Positions 21,594 through 32,371 of a stretch of DNA of 64,000 nucleotides are shown here, one piece after another. The stretch is from Galaxea fascicularis (lineage: Eukaryota; Cnidaria; Anthozoa; Scleractinia; Euphylliidae), in assembly GCA_948470475.1 (NCBI GenBank), contig OX419343.1:16081828-16145827 (forward strand), written 5' to 3'. Every line of letters starts with the position of its first letter. Position 1 is the first letter of the stretch. Below the pieces are notes generated by a model. The model had not been told where the DNA came from. It made no database searches and saw only the letters and a program-made list of their open reading frames with translations. A program made the position numbers and the translations under genes.

Positions 21594-22145
21594 TTGCATA
21601 TTTATCCCATAATGCGGAGCATGTCGAAAGAGAACTCAAATGCTTCATCAGTCTACTGCTCTATTAGTCAACCATGTCAAGCCACACAATTCGGTCACAA
21701 GTTCCACTGTCACTCATTGGGTAAAATCTACCCTCGAAAACACAGGCATAGATGTCAGCACTTTCTCTACCCCACAGCAGCAGGACTGCGGCCTCATCTT
21801 ATGGTTTTTCTTCTCGCCTTCTGCTCCCAGATATCCTTAAAGCTGGTGGATGGTCAAATGCAGGGTTCTTTGCCTGACATTACAATAAACTGGTATCTCA
21901 AAATTTTGGGAGTGCCAGCCTCACCCCTTCAGGAGGGGGGGGGGAAACTCCCATATGGAACAGACGGGAATGCTTGTCATCTCGTTTATGGTTTTAAATT
22001 TTGGATTTTGGTCTCGTTTGGGGTGTTCTGGGCAAAGTGCCAATATTTTAAGCCGCCAAGGTCTCTTTTAGGGTTCCGCAAAGAAACACAGAATTATGCG
22101 AAGAGAAACAGAAGTCAAATTTTCTTTTTAACTTGTTTTGTTTAG
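21594..22145 (+). pseudogene. Remnant of a second DIRS tyrosine recombinase
   Basis: On the plus strand, opposite to the neighbouring DIRS element, residues such as SSTVTHWVKSTLENTGIDV and then, in another frame, LKAGGWSNAGFF with a following HYNK resemble the C-terminal half of a DIRS recombinase up to the catalytic Tyr box. The frame is broken near 21790, and the His-x-x-Arg box is damaged. After about 21910 the sequence no longer resembles a recombinase. It abuts the 5' end of the minus-strand DIRS element, so the two copies lie head to head. Confidence 0.6.
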
Positions 22146-23247
22146 CATATTACCTCTGTGGTTATAAATCGAAGTGTGGCTACCATTTCCGGTTCCTGTT
22201 GCATCATGTGATTCCCTCAGGGGAATTGCACGTGCCTTTGTAGTTTTTTTTTGGTAAAAGAAAATTGTCGCATCCAACAGTTTTTTAACGTACAGTTTTA
22301 ATGTACAGTCTTTTGAAGTACAAGTAAGCGAATTTTCAAAGTTTAGGATTGTCTAGTGCGTTGGGGAACTAACACAAAGATTTCTACAAATAGTAGAGAA
22401 CATTATAATCCGATTCATCAGTGACAATAAAGGAAGCCTTATTACACAATGTCTTTGTGCTTTGTCTGTTGTTTGTCTATAACAGGAAACTCTGCAGGTT
22501 TAGCACTTACAAAATTACAAAACGATCATGCTAAAAATATCCGTAAGCTGGTTTCCCGGGGTTGGTTTATGGATTGTTGTCTCAACGTGTTCTAAGAGTT
22601 CGTCCTTTATTTCTGTGACCTTGCATCAACCTGTTTTTATTTCAATATTTACTGGAATATAAATTTCACTGCTAACAAGCGATTGGATCCACAAAAGGCC
22701 TGGAAACTGCTGCAAAAGTTAAGTCATTTCTTGTTATTAATGATGTGGTTCAGAGGTCAGGTCAGGTCAAGCCTCAGGCCACTGATGCCATGAGGCACAC
22801 GTGGTGATTGGCACATTCGACTTTTATTCCTTGCCTTTTATCATGTAAGTTTAATGAATATCTCAAAAAACCTAAATTAGGTCTAAATCTGATCATTTCT
22901 AAACAGTTTATTCCGTCCTCGAAAAGCCTAAGAGGCGCCTATTGTTAGATTTACTTTGGACGCTCTTTCTGCAGACCAATTTTCAAGCCTCTGCCCCACT
23001 GCCCTCTGTTTTGATCACGGGGTTAAATAACTGGTGTAAAAACCGGTTTCGGGTTTCGTGCACTCACTTAAACTCGGGCGATATCCCGCGATATGCATTT
23101 GAATTCCCCTGATCTTTTATGTTAGTGTTTATGAAACTGAAACACAATTACTTATCGTATGGTTCAAAAATGGTTTCAAGCGATTGCTTAGAATTCTAAA
23201 AATATATATTTAAATCATGTACTGATCTGTGTGGGAAAGATCAGAGG
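22146..23247. other. No gene seen
   Basis: About 1.1 kb with no coding, RNA or repeat feature that I can support. It should contain the promoter or first exons of the gene that begins to be readable at 23260. Confidence 0.45.
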
Positions 23248-23259
23248 GTGTCAGAGCCA

Positions 23260-24772
23260 ATGGGTATAGACAAGCGTGGTGTTAGCCGTGGAAAGTGCAC
23301 CCAATGTAATGAATGTGAGGAATATGAGACCAGCAGTTCAACTGTCCTTTGCGAATACTGTGGACACAGACCAGTACAACATGAGGTGATCAGTACCTCT
23401 AGGGCACAAGCTGGGCCAGAACTGGAGCCACCTGAGAAATGGGTGAAGTCAGCAAAAGAGGGAGAAGAGGTCATCATTGTGGACAATGTTTAAGTCTGTG
23501 AGAATGACAAAAGACTTATGTAGGATGATTTGGTGAGTAAACTATAAAACTTGGCAGGGTAATCATACATCCTTACATTATAGTATTTGCCAATCCTTTC
23601 AAATAATACATACCGTTCAACAGTTTTTAAGGGGTTTACGGCCACCAACAGGACTTTAAGCCTTTCTTTCTTTTCTTTTTTTAGAACCTGCAAAAAGAGT
23701 TTTTACAAGAGGTTTGTGAAGAATTGTCTCTTGAACATCAACAGCTATATTCAGTGTCCTGCAAATTTAAACCACAAATCGATCCTGAGGCGAAGGTCAA
23801 AATCATTTGCCAGATATGCGATGTTGAAATCACACCGGGACTTAATGTAAGGCGACATTTCATGGAATCCTCATCTCACAAATCTAAAGTATACTACTTT
23901 CACAGGTAGAAAAAACGTTCCCTCTGAGAGCGTCATCAACTTGGACATGGATGAAGGAAAAAAAATAGCTTTCTTGAAGAAATTTCTCCTGCACGTTAGA
24001 AGTTAAGGGTGGCCATGTTGTTTGTTACTTCTGTGTGGAAGCAGCCGCACCATTAACCTCAATCCGCATCACGGCTCGTTCGAAAATAATGTGCACAGTC
24101 ACCTACAATCAAAGCAACATTCAGCCACAGCTAAAGGTGAAAAGCAAGGTATGCTCGATGCTATGTTTTGCACATAGTCAAGTTCGTCTAGAGTCCCATC
24201 ATGTAGAGACTGACCTAAGCAGGAGGCTTAGTACCATTTAAAGTACGTCAAATATGGTGACACATCATTAAATCCCAGTTTTACTTCATGACAGTCATGT
24301 GTCTTCCGATGGTGGTGAAATTTTGTGGTACAGAGAACCATATTTTCAGTTGGAGACAATAAATGGAACTTTTCGTCACAGAGACTGCAAGAGGTTCTCT
24401 AGCTTTGGAACTTTTGGGAATGGCACGTGCTCTGCTTGTAACAGCATTCCAAAGATTGTTTCTTTTCGATTAAAGTTGCAAAGACGAAGTGATTCTCGAG
24501 GTAATTCTAATGAAACTGACACAAGCAAAACAAATTTTACTTATTTGCCAAGGGATCAGTTGTTACTCAAACTCAGAGAAACCAAAGAGCAACTTGAAGG
24601 CTGCAGGTCTCAAGTCTTTTTGTTGAGTAGTGCTTTGCCACATGTGAAGCAAAGGGCCCATTCATTGAAAGATAAAGTTAAAGAATTTTCCAGGAGAGAC
24701 GACATCAGTGCAATTGGTTATAACATCGCCACAGCGTACAAAGAAGGAAAACTAAAAAAAAGGCAGGGGTAG
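23260..24772 (+). CDS. Unrecognised multi-exon gene with Cys-rich and zinc-finger motifs
   Basis: Three exons fit in phase: about 23260-23487, 23685-23905 and 24295-24772. Acceptors are TTTTTTTAG (ending 23684) and TTCATGACAG (ending 24294). The second donor is CACAG/GTAGAA; the first (GTTTAAG) is weak. Exon one has CTQCNECEEY then CEYCGHRPVQH, a likely zinc knuckle (CxxCxxC, CxxCGH). Exon two has IICQICDVEITPG then NVRRHFMESSSHKSK, a C2H2 finger of the matrin/U1 type. Exon three has HRDCKRFSSFGTFGNGTC and SACNSIP, then a coiled coil (LLLKLRETKEQLEGC). I do not know the family. Similar combinations occur in cnidarian lineage-specific multigene families, which may be transposon-derived. Reading continues, frameshifted, to 24957. 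Confidence 0.55.
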
Positions 24773-24960
24773 TGAAAAATAAATTCCCCAAAACCTTTGC
24801 AAAAAGAAGACAGGAAAAAGATACAGCGCTACTTCAAAAGACTTCTATGAGGTCTTGTTGACGATGGGAGGGCCCCATTTGTGTGATTTTGTTTCTCAAA
24901 ACCTAGATGGTCCACACATACATTCTGCAATGGTTTCCCATGCAAAAATAAATGTGTGAT
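24773..24960 (+). pseudogene. Frameshifted continuation of the zinc-motif gene
   Basis: After the TAG at 24770-24772 another frame carries FYEVLLTMGGPHLCDFV and LDGPHIHSAMVSHAK, whose composition looks coding and whose position continues the preceding exon. It stops where the GTGTGAT repeat begins. Either a further exon starts here, or the gene has been frameshifted and truncated by the repeat. Confidence 0.45.
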
Positions 24961-25105
24961 CACATGTGTGATCACACTTGGAAAGTGTGATAAAAGTGTG
25001 ATTCTAAAAATCACACTTTTTCACACTTGTAAGCACACTTCTCATGTGTGATTCACAATATTGAAGTGTGATTAAGAAGTGTGATAAGCAAAGTGTGATT
25101 TTGCA
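24946..25105. repeat. GTGTGAT-rich degenerate repeat in both orientations
   Basis: The word (A)AGTGTGAT or its complement ATCACACTT occurs about fifteen times in 160 bases, with variable 3-12-base spacers and mixed orientation, including the hairpin-forming pair AAGTGTGATT...AATCACACTT around 24992-25018. It is not a simple tandem array: spacing and orientation vary as in a clustered binding site or a MITE end. Confidence 0.8.
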
Positions 25106-25930
25106 GGCTTTGACAACTCAATCACACTCTTCTACATTAGAGAAAAATAAAAGAAATTAATGGAATTATTACACTAAGAGAGAGTGATATTTTAAGGAAA
25201 TGGCATAAAGGTGTAGTACTTTTGTAATTTAAAAAGTAAGCCAAGAACACTACAAGCATCTACATCAGTAGTTGCTGCATAATGACTGATTGCACTGTAG
25301 TTTAATTTGTTTGTACACTTAAACACAAACAGTTTTGTTACTAGGTTTATTCAAATACGTTACTAATACACTAACTGCGGAACATCATTTCTCTTACCAC
25401 ATAGTCCCACCAGAAATGCATTTTGATTATTGCAGCTGCTTATACTGCTACTATGAGAGTTAAGTGTCATTGGTAGATATTTTATTCTTACTGGCCTGGT
25501 GTGAATCTATTCTCTTAACAGTCTGCTTCTGTAATGTTACTTATTGTTACTTGTATTTCAATTATTATCCCAGCTGATGTTGTCAGGTTCAAGGTACAAT
25601 GGCTTGAGGGTATTTGAGTGGGACTCTGGATCTAATTTAGTCCAAGTTCAAACAGTGATTGACTCATTAAATTGTGTTCTTGGGCAAGATCTCTTTACTC
25701 TCATCCTGCCCCTTTCCACCAAGGTGGGGGTATTTGTTATGGACTAGCATCTCATTCAGCTTGCCATGGCTTGGCAAAAACTTGGAGTTTGTTCAGATGA
25801 ACTATCTTCTGGATTCCCCTTTTGACCTTGGGTGTGTACCAGGGTTATCAGTAAATTTTTTTCAAAGACTGACAAAATTGCACAAGCCCGTAGGGCAAGT
25901 GCAATTTGTGGTTTTTGAAAAAATTTACAA

Positions 25931-25966
<36 letters not shown>

Positions 25967-26030
25967 GTGATTACTTATTAATAATACACTTAAAAAAATA
26001 GACTACTTATAAAGCTTCAAGCCCATACAT
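25106..26030. other. Mostly non-coding, with a SINE fragment and a hairpin
   Basis: No gene seen. From about 25660 to 25760 the sequence resembles the body of the SINE at 34105 (GTGTTCTTGGGCAAGA, then CTTTCCACCAAGGTGG, then GACTAGCATCTCATTCA). At 25877-25905 ATTGCAC pairs with GTGCAAT, with an inner GCCC/GGGC. Confidence 0.55.
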
Positions 26031-26033
26031 TGA

Positions 26034-26756
26034 CTACTGAGGTACACAGAAGGCATTTCTCTCGATCTTCCAAAACTTGGAGAAGCTTCGAAAATATCCG
26101 GAGATCACTGGAAGTGTTCGGTAATCTTCGGTAATGTTCGGGTAATCTTCGCAAGTGTTCGGCTGATCGTCGGGAATCGTCGGAAGCATTCGGGTGATTT
26201 TCGGAAGTGTTCTGCGATCTTCGGAAATCTTCGTCTGGTCTTCAGAAATCTTCGGAAGGTTTCGCACGATATTCGGCGGTCTTCGAAATACATCGGTTGG
26301 TCTTCGGAAGTCTTTGAGTCTTCCATCCTGGTTTTCATGACTTCCTGTAGTATCGGGTTCGCTGCAGTTTTCCTCGTCACTTGAAAGTGAGGAATCGGCA
26401 CTTGTAGCAGATATAAAAGATGATAACGATGAGAGCTCATCGATATCTGCAGATGAGTTTTCCTTTGATGAAAAACCCCCTGGTGGGTCACAGTCACTGT
26501 CATCCTCGTCATCGGCGTTGTGCACAGCTTGGCTAGCTTCTAATTCTGATCCACATGATCGTTGATCTTCTTCCAGCACGGAAGGATCTAATTCAGAATT
26601 GCTCACCCCTCCGTCCACCTCTGTTGTTTCCAAATTAAAAGATGTTTTTTGATGTGTTTGTGCTAATGGATCAGGGAACCGGCTGTGGTATTTCAGCCCT
26701 CTCGGTCGTTTTCGTTTAATAACCTTGCGCCTTTTTGAGCTATTTTGTGTAAACAA
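26034..26756 (-). CDS. Unrecognised acidic nuclear-type ORF with a repeat-derived C-terminal end
   Basis: A 240-residue minus-strand ORF. It starts with a basic cluster (SKRRKVIKRKRPRGLKYHSR) that could be a nuclear localisation signal. The middle is Asp/Ser/Glu-rich with no hydrophobic core (ADDEDDSDCDPPGG, SADSSLSSDEENCS). The last ~90 residues come from a short-period repeat and read as recurring RRP, PKIS and EDxRTLP words. The repeat stays open in another frame too (135 codons at 26105-26512), so the C-terminal part carries little evidence of selection. The N-terminal part may be a genuine exon of a larger gene. I do not recognise the family. Confidence 0.35.
   Translation of the reverse strand: MFTQNSSKRRKVIKRKRPRGLKYHSRFPDPLAQTHQKTSFNLETTEVDGGVSNSELDPSVLEEDQRSCGSELEASQAVHNADDEDDSDCDPPGGFSSKENSSADIDELSSLSSFISATSADSSLSSDEENCSEPDTTGSHENQDGRLKDFRRPTDVFRRPPNIVRNLPKISEDQTKISEDRRTLPKITRMLPTIPDDQPNTCEDYPNITEDYRTLPVISGYFRSFSKFWKIERNAFCVPQ
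26090..26330. repeat. Short-period TTCGG minisatellite
   Basis: The plus strand carries about twenty variants of (A/G)ATCTTCGG(A/T)A and (A/G)GTGTTCGG spaced at 10-14 bases. Variation between units is high, so the array is old or has expanded from several seeds. It is the source of the repetitive C-terminal part of the minus-strand ORF. Confidence 0.75.
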
Positions 26757-29234
26757 AATCGCTCTATGTCAGCATGAAGCTCAAGAAGTTCTTCCGCGGT
26801 CGGATGGTTCAGATGGTTCTGCCTTGAACCAATGATAGAAAGGTTTCTTTAGATAGCATTGTTTCAGCCAGCGGCCAATCTAATTCCCTGTTTTAAAGGT
26901 GTTTTTGAAAGCATGTGGTCAGTGACGGTCAGCATTGAGACTAACCTACACATGCGTGTTGAATACGCTCAAAGAAACATCGGCGTGGAATGTCACACGT
27001 CATCCACCTACAGTTGCATGATGTATTTCTTACTATCACGCCAAGGGGTACCACTGTTATGGTAGTCTTTCCGGCGAAAAGGGTTTGTATATTTAACGCA
27101 TGCGTGAATGACAACAATAGGCGTGAGATACTGGAGTCAGATTAGAATGAAGTATAAGTTGTGCTGTTTCGATGGATGATGAAGGTAGTAAGGTGGGGAC
27201 GAAAGTATTTGAAGTTTACGGCCGCAGCCTGTTGGTTATAACAACCATGTGTTTAGTCTCCTTCGCAGACACTCTTTTGGTTCGTCACACAATCTTTCCT
27301 CCCCAATGAACGTCTGCTGAAACGAGCAGCACATTCCTTCCCCATTGTTAGCAAAGATCAGCCGGAGTCCACGTAAAAATTACTACAGAGCCAATCAAAA
27401 GTTGTGTTTAAAATGCTTCTTGACAGCCTCACAAAAGTTCTATTTTTCTCAGAATTAAATAATTCCAATCGCGACTAAATGTGACTCCAAAAAAATTTTT
27501 GGAAACGGTTGCTTCCTCAGTGTGTAGATTTATTGTCAATGCTACTGCGAGAATACGAGTGTTCGGCAAGGGTTCTGTGGACATACCGGGGATCGGAAAT
27601 GTCTTGGAAATCGATGAAGTGTCTTTTCCTTGAGCGACATGTTCGTCCTTTCTGAATGTCAAAGCGGTTACTTCACTTTAAAAGGCAAACCTGCGAGCAG
27701 TGCAAGAGGAAATTTAATGAGAAATACAAGAAGAGCATTGTGTGACGAAAATAAACATATGTTTGACGGATTTAAAAACTATAAATATTAGTCTAATCAG
27801 AAGTGGCTGTTTCCACAAGTGATATTTGTACGGAAGGGAATCCTTAACCTGGATATTTGTTCCCCTTGAAGTGGAGCCGTTTTTATGTTAAACAATGAAA
27901 ATGGTGATTTCGGATAGTGAGCAATTTCATTTGCCAAATGGATTATTTTTGTCTCACACGTGTAAACGGGCACCAAGACATACAGCCCTGTTTATCAAAT
28001 GCTATTTGATAAACTTTGATCTATCACGCGCATACGTTTGGTAATAGCAAGTTCGTTGGTTAATTCCCACATGAACAAGGCAGCGCTGTTGGTTAAATGC
28101 GACTCCGAACTTTGATCGGTCACGTGCATCCAACATGAGCTTTGATCAATCACAAGATTTGCACGTGGTCAATTTAACTTGTTTACAACAACATCTAATT
28201 GAATTTATTTTCTGTTACAATGATTGGTCACTTTTAACCGTTTTTTATTGGTTACTTTTCTCAACTTCAATTTTCTCTTCTTCTTATTGGCGGATTTCGA
28301 TCCATTGTTTGTCTGTTGATCGGGTTTTTTAATATTGTACAACTGTTGACGCTCTTAATTTGGAGGAGCTTATTTTGGAATTAATTGGTGGTTTGTTTTC
28401 GAATCGGTAAGTTTAATATTGCCCTTATTTCGGGATATAACGTGGTGTTAAGCTCATCTGCTTACTGTACACAGACGTTGTCAGCAAAAGGCCCAAACAC
28501 TAAAATAAGAGCGTTTGTTTAGGTCGGGCTATTTTTGCTGTCCAAAGTAAGCAGTACAAAGCACTTGTAAATCAGAAATTGATAATTACGGCAATTATAT
28601 CTATATTTATTATCAGTACTGTATTCAACGTTGATTCGGTTTTTGTGGTCTCATATATTGTAGTATTTTGCATAGTTCGTCTGTTTGGAAATATTTCTTC
28701 ACATGGTCCTGGAACTGTATCAGCACGTGTACGTATATTTTGGGAATTTGAGAGACTGGACGAATATGGTGTTTGCGAAAGCGCGGAGAAAGAAAATGAA
28801 CAAATAATAGAAAATATATTACATACCAGTTTTTCCAGAATTAATGAAACTCTTGTTTCAAGAAATGTAGGATGAATTACTATTTACTTGGTACAAATCA
28901 AACTCAAAATCAGTCTTAGAAATAAGAAAACTAAACAAAAATCAAATGAAAAACAGTTTGCTCGTACTTCTCCGATATCATAGCAAAAACCAAAAGCGCC
29001 ACAGATAAATGACTCACCATTCAACCATTTCTGACTTCTCCCTATCTTAACAACATTTTACCACTCTTCACAAAATAGCTCAAGCACGCATTGCGTGCCT
29101 ATGTTTCGTGAACGCTTCCAGTCTGTTTCGAAACATTCGTGCTCGTTCTCGCTTGTTAGGGATAAAGAAGTACAAGTCGATTCTGAGCTAGATGAGCTTA
29201 ACTCGCCTGAAGAATCTTCTGAACTTTCCAAGAG
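26757..29234. other. Non-coding; no gene supported
   Basis: About 2.5 kb. A 10-base hairpin (TTTATCAAAT...ATTTGATAAA) lies at 27991-28013, and CTTTGATC followed by a CAC-rich word recurs near 28014, 28110 and 28139. A 77-codon minus-strand ORF at 27429-27662 has mixed composition, but no domain or splice sites make it convincing. Confidence 0.45.
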
Positions 29235-29531
29235 TCACACGTTTGACAGCAAAGCGCCACCCTCTTTGGTTGACATGTTGGCCATTCGTCTTAGATGTAA
29301 CACGGCATCATGGGATAACTGCCTCGTTTCTATGGGTTTTTTTGCCGCCTTTCTTGAATGACGAATGACGTTCTTCAAGCTTTGCCACTTTGCTGACCTT
29401 GTCTTTCCCATTTCCACCGATTTTGAAATGAACAATTCGCGCTCGACAACAAAGAGGAAACCTAAACGTTCGGTTAAACCAGGAGAAGGTAAGATTCCTA
29501 ATTCACTATTTACCGTATATGTAGTGAACAA
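29235..29531 (-). CDS. Small basic ORF of unknown function, possible exon
   Basis: 98 residues. An internal Met begins MGKTRSAKWQSLKNVIRHSR, a basic helix-rich stretch, followed by KKPIETRQLSHDAVLHLRRM. The composition is more coding-like than the ORF opposite it on the plus strand (29095-29361). It ends in a TGA next to a possible donor (AACGTGTGA). No family recognised. It may be a first exon of a minus-strand gene or chance. Confidence 0.25.
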   Translation of the reverse strand: MFTTYTVNSELGILPSPGLTERLGFLFVVERELFISKSVEMGKTRSAKWQSLKNVIRHSRKAAKKPIETRQLSHDAVLHLRRMANMSTKEGGALLSNV

Positions 29532-29574
29532 TCATTGGAAGAGCAGTTACTCGATGCGGTTCATGTACATGTAG

Positions 29575-32370
29575 GGACGGCCACACCTTCCGTCAAACGA
29601 ATTTGTTTGTTCTGCCAGTATTCACCGAGAAAAAAATAATTCTTTTAGTATATACACATATGCCTCAACAACCGACCAAAAACAAACCATTAATTAACAC
29701 TAATTGACCTCTTAATTCGTGCATGGAAAGCTTGTAAGCGGAGCGAAGCATGCTAGAAACTAAGTTATATTTACAGATTCTTCAAACATGGCAAATCTAG
29801 TTAAACTTTACCTTCGTCAAAATCCCGCAAAACGGGTCTTTAAAAAACATTCAAATCAGAAATTTTAATCGAAAATCTGCTTGCAAAATAAATTCACCGT
29901 TCAATCAAAGTTTTCCGAGTTTTCCACTTGAAATGAAAATTCAAAAAGAGCTGTTGCTGTCGAATTATTTCCACAGGGCAAATACATGTCTGTTTTACGC
30001 TGCATTGTACCATGATTTTAGTTCACATAAATGAATCCACCTTTTTTGGAATATTTCAGAGCGAGCAAAAGCACAAAAATATAAACCATATGTGCAGTAA
30101 CCACAGATAGAAGATCAGGTTTCAAGACATCTTTTATTTTAAGTTGAGATGAAGGGGCAAAACATCTAAAAATATGAACTAAAAGGACTCAACCTGATGA
30201 ACGAAAATGATGAGAAAACAAGAAATTATATATTTTTTTCTTTACCGCACGACAAAATGTCCCACAGAAGCTGAAAAAATTAAATAGCGACAGTGAGTTA
30301 ATTGTTAACTTCGGAGGACAGAAACGAAACCAAATACAACTGAGACTTTTTCTTGTACTAAAAATCAAAACAACTCTGAAATCAAGTAATTTCTTCGCAG
30401 CGCGACGAAATATTACGGCGTTGCAAAAGAAAGTTGAAAGTTGTAAGGTCTTGTAATGAAAAGACTACAAAAACAAGCCAATTATTTTGAGATCAGTCGA
30501 ATTCAACTGTGTTAAATAAGTGACCATTTAGTTCTTTTCTCGGCAGTTCTGTAGTAGCTGAATAAGACTCCAAACAATGTTTGAATGAAGCAAATAAACT
30601 AAATGAACAAACTGAGTTACTGTTCACTTTTAAAACCTAAAATTACCAAATACAGGGAACCAAATAAAAGAAATTCGAAAGGAAGTTCAATAACAATCAA
30701 TTTTCATTCAAACTTCGCACCTCCCCTTAGAAAGAAGAAAGGCCTGATACTCAGGTTAAAAATAAGACACTGCGCATGTCAGGCAGTAACTGTCAGCCGC
30801 AGCGTGAGTCGGAAGGTGTTGCCGTACTGGCTGGCTTCTACATTGGGTTTATTTCACTTCTCTATCCATTTTCTACGAATATCTCAACATTTTTTAAAAG
30901 GATTGCGACGGATACTATATCTTTTGATGACAATTTCGGTCGGGGATTTTCTCAAGTTTTCCATTCGAACGCTTGTAAATCCATATCGTGAATTTACGAT
31001 AAGTTTTGGCAAAAGGTGTGAGGATGGTGAAGAGAAACGAGAGTTGAGAGTTTGGTCAAGATATATTCCTTTTATCTGAATGCATATACATAAAATTTTG
31101 TCATGGTGAGTAGTGGCATATTTCTGTTCTTTTCTCGATATTTTTGATATTATATTCTTTGAGGTAATCGTCTCTAGAATTTTACATTAGATTCGATTTC
31201 ATCAGATCATCAAATTGCTTTCATTTTACATCATGTACATAGCACACACTTTCGTTCAGAAGTGATCTGTTCGTCCTAGCAAAGCAAATAACAGGCCATC
31301 TTCATTTCAGTGAAGCCAGTTGGCTGTGAGAAACTAAATAAAAGGGATATTCAACTTCTTAGTCATGCTACTTTGTTTCTGGCCTAAATGCCGAGACGTA
31401 CTATATCATCTATATGCCGTAGCTGCACCAGCGAATTATTCTTCACGCTACTAAAGCAAAAACTTAAGAGGTTTTGCCGACTGCTTTTGCAGTCATTTCA
31501 ACGCTCGTGGCTTTACCAATCATTGCAAAACGGTTGAATTCAACTTCATAGTAATAATGTTCATTACCATTTTTGTTTCAAAAGTCCGAAAAGCTGCTTT
31601 AAATCTGCGATCTGTATACAAAACTCACTTTGAAAGTGTGCCGATCGTCTTGTTTTCGTGGCGGTTGAAGAGGGAAAAATTCCTCACCACAAAGGTTTGA
31701 GGACTCAGTACACCTTGATCTTTCATTCTGAAGCCACCTAAACATTGATTTGTATTTTTCCTTTCTATTTTAAAACCCAAAGCAGTAATTTCTCCGTCTT
31801 AGGAATGAAAACAAGACCTTGGAAGTTTTTAGATTTGGCCCGCAACGCGGCACGATTACCTGCACTTTTGGAGTGTATGACTTTTAAGGCAAAAAGAAAT
31901 TAGGGACCCCTAAAGATGCACAGAAAGTCCATTCTGATTGGTTTATTTGTCGTCAAAAACAATAGCACAATAGAACAAAAAATCTTCAGGGGAGGTGGTA
32001 GGAAAGGAAATTGTCCCCATGTGATTTTTTTGGGGGGGGGTTTCGCACTGGCGGTTACAGACGGCCGCACGGGTTTCAATGTGTTAAGCTTATTCAGTTT
32101 TAATCCCTATTGCAAAATGATTAGAGAACTGCTATTTTAAATCGTCTTTTATCGTCCTTAGCTTTATTTTGCATTGCCCTTCTTTAACTAGCTTTTTGTA
32201 TTTCTTATTAACCGTGACATAACAGAGTCTCTTTGTTTCACCAGCTTCTCTGGTTAGCAAATTAATAACAATAGATGATGTCACTGATATCTTTGCTGTA
32301 AAAGGGCCAAACAGGTAGTATTTAATGACTGAAAACTTCCGGCATACTTAAAATTGTAATACCCAATTGA
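29575..32370. other. Long non-coding stretch
   Basis: Almost 2.8 kb of AT-rich sequence. The longest ORF (158 codons at 30603) has no domain and is contradicted by a second overlapping frame. A 9-G run occurs at about 32032-32040. I see no RNA gene or mobile-element motif. Confidence 0.45.
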
Positions 32371-32371
32371 C

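Noticed and set aside
28579..28875. 98-codon ORF with a hydrophobic N-terminal segment that could look like a signal anchor
   Set aside because: AT-rich sequence gives Ile/Phe/Val codons by chance; nothing else supports a gene.
30603..31079. 158-codon plus-strand ORF
   Set aside because: It has no recognisable domain, is overlapped by another open frame, and has low-complexity basic composition; chance is more likely.
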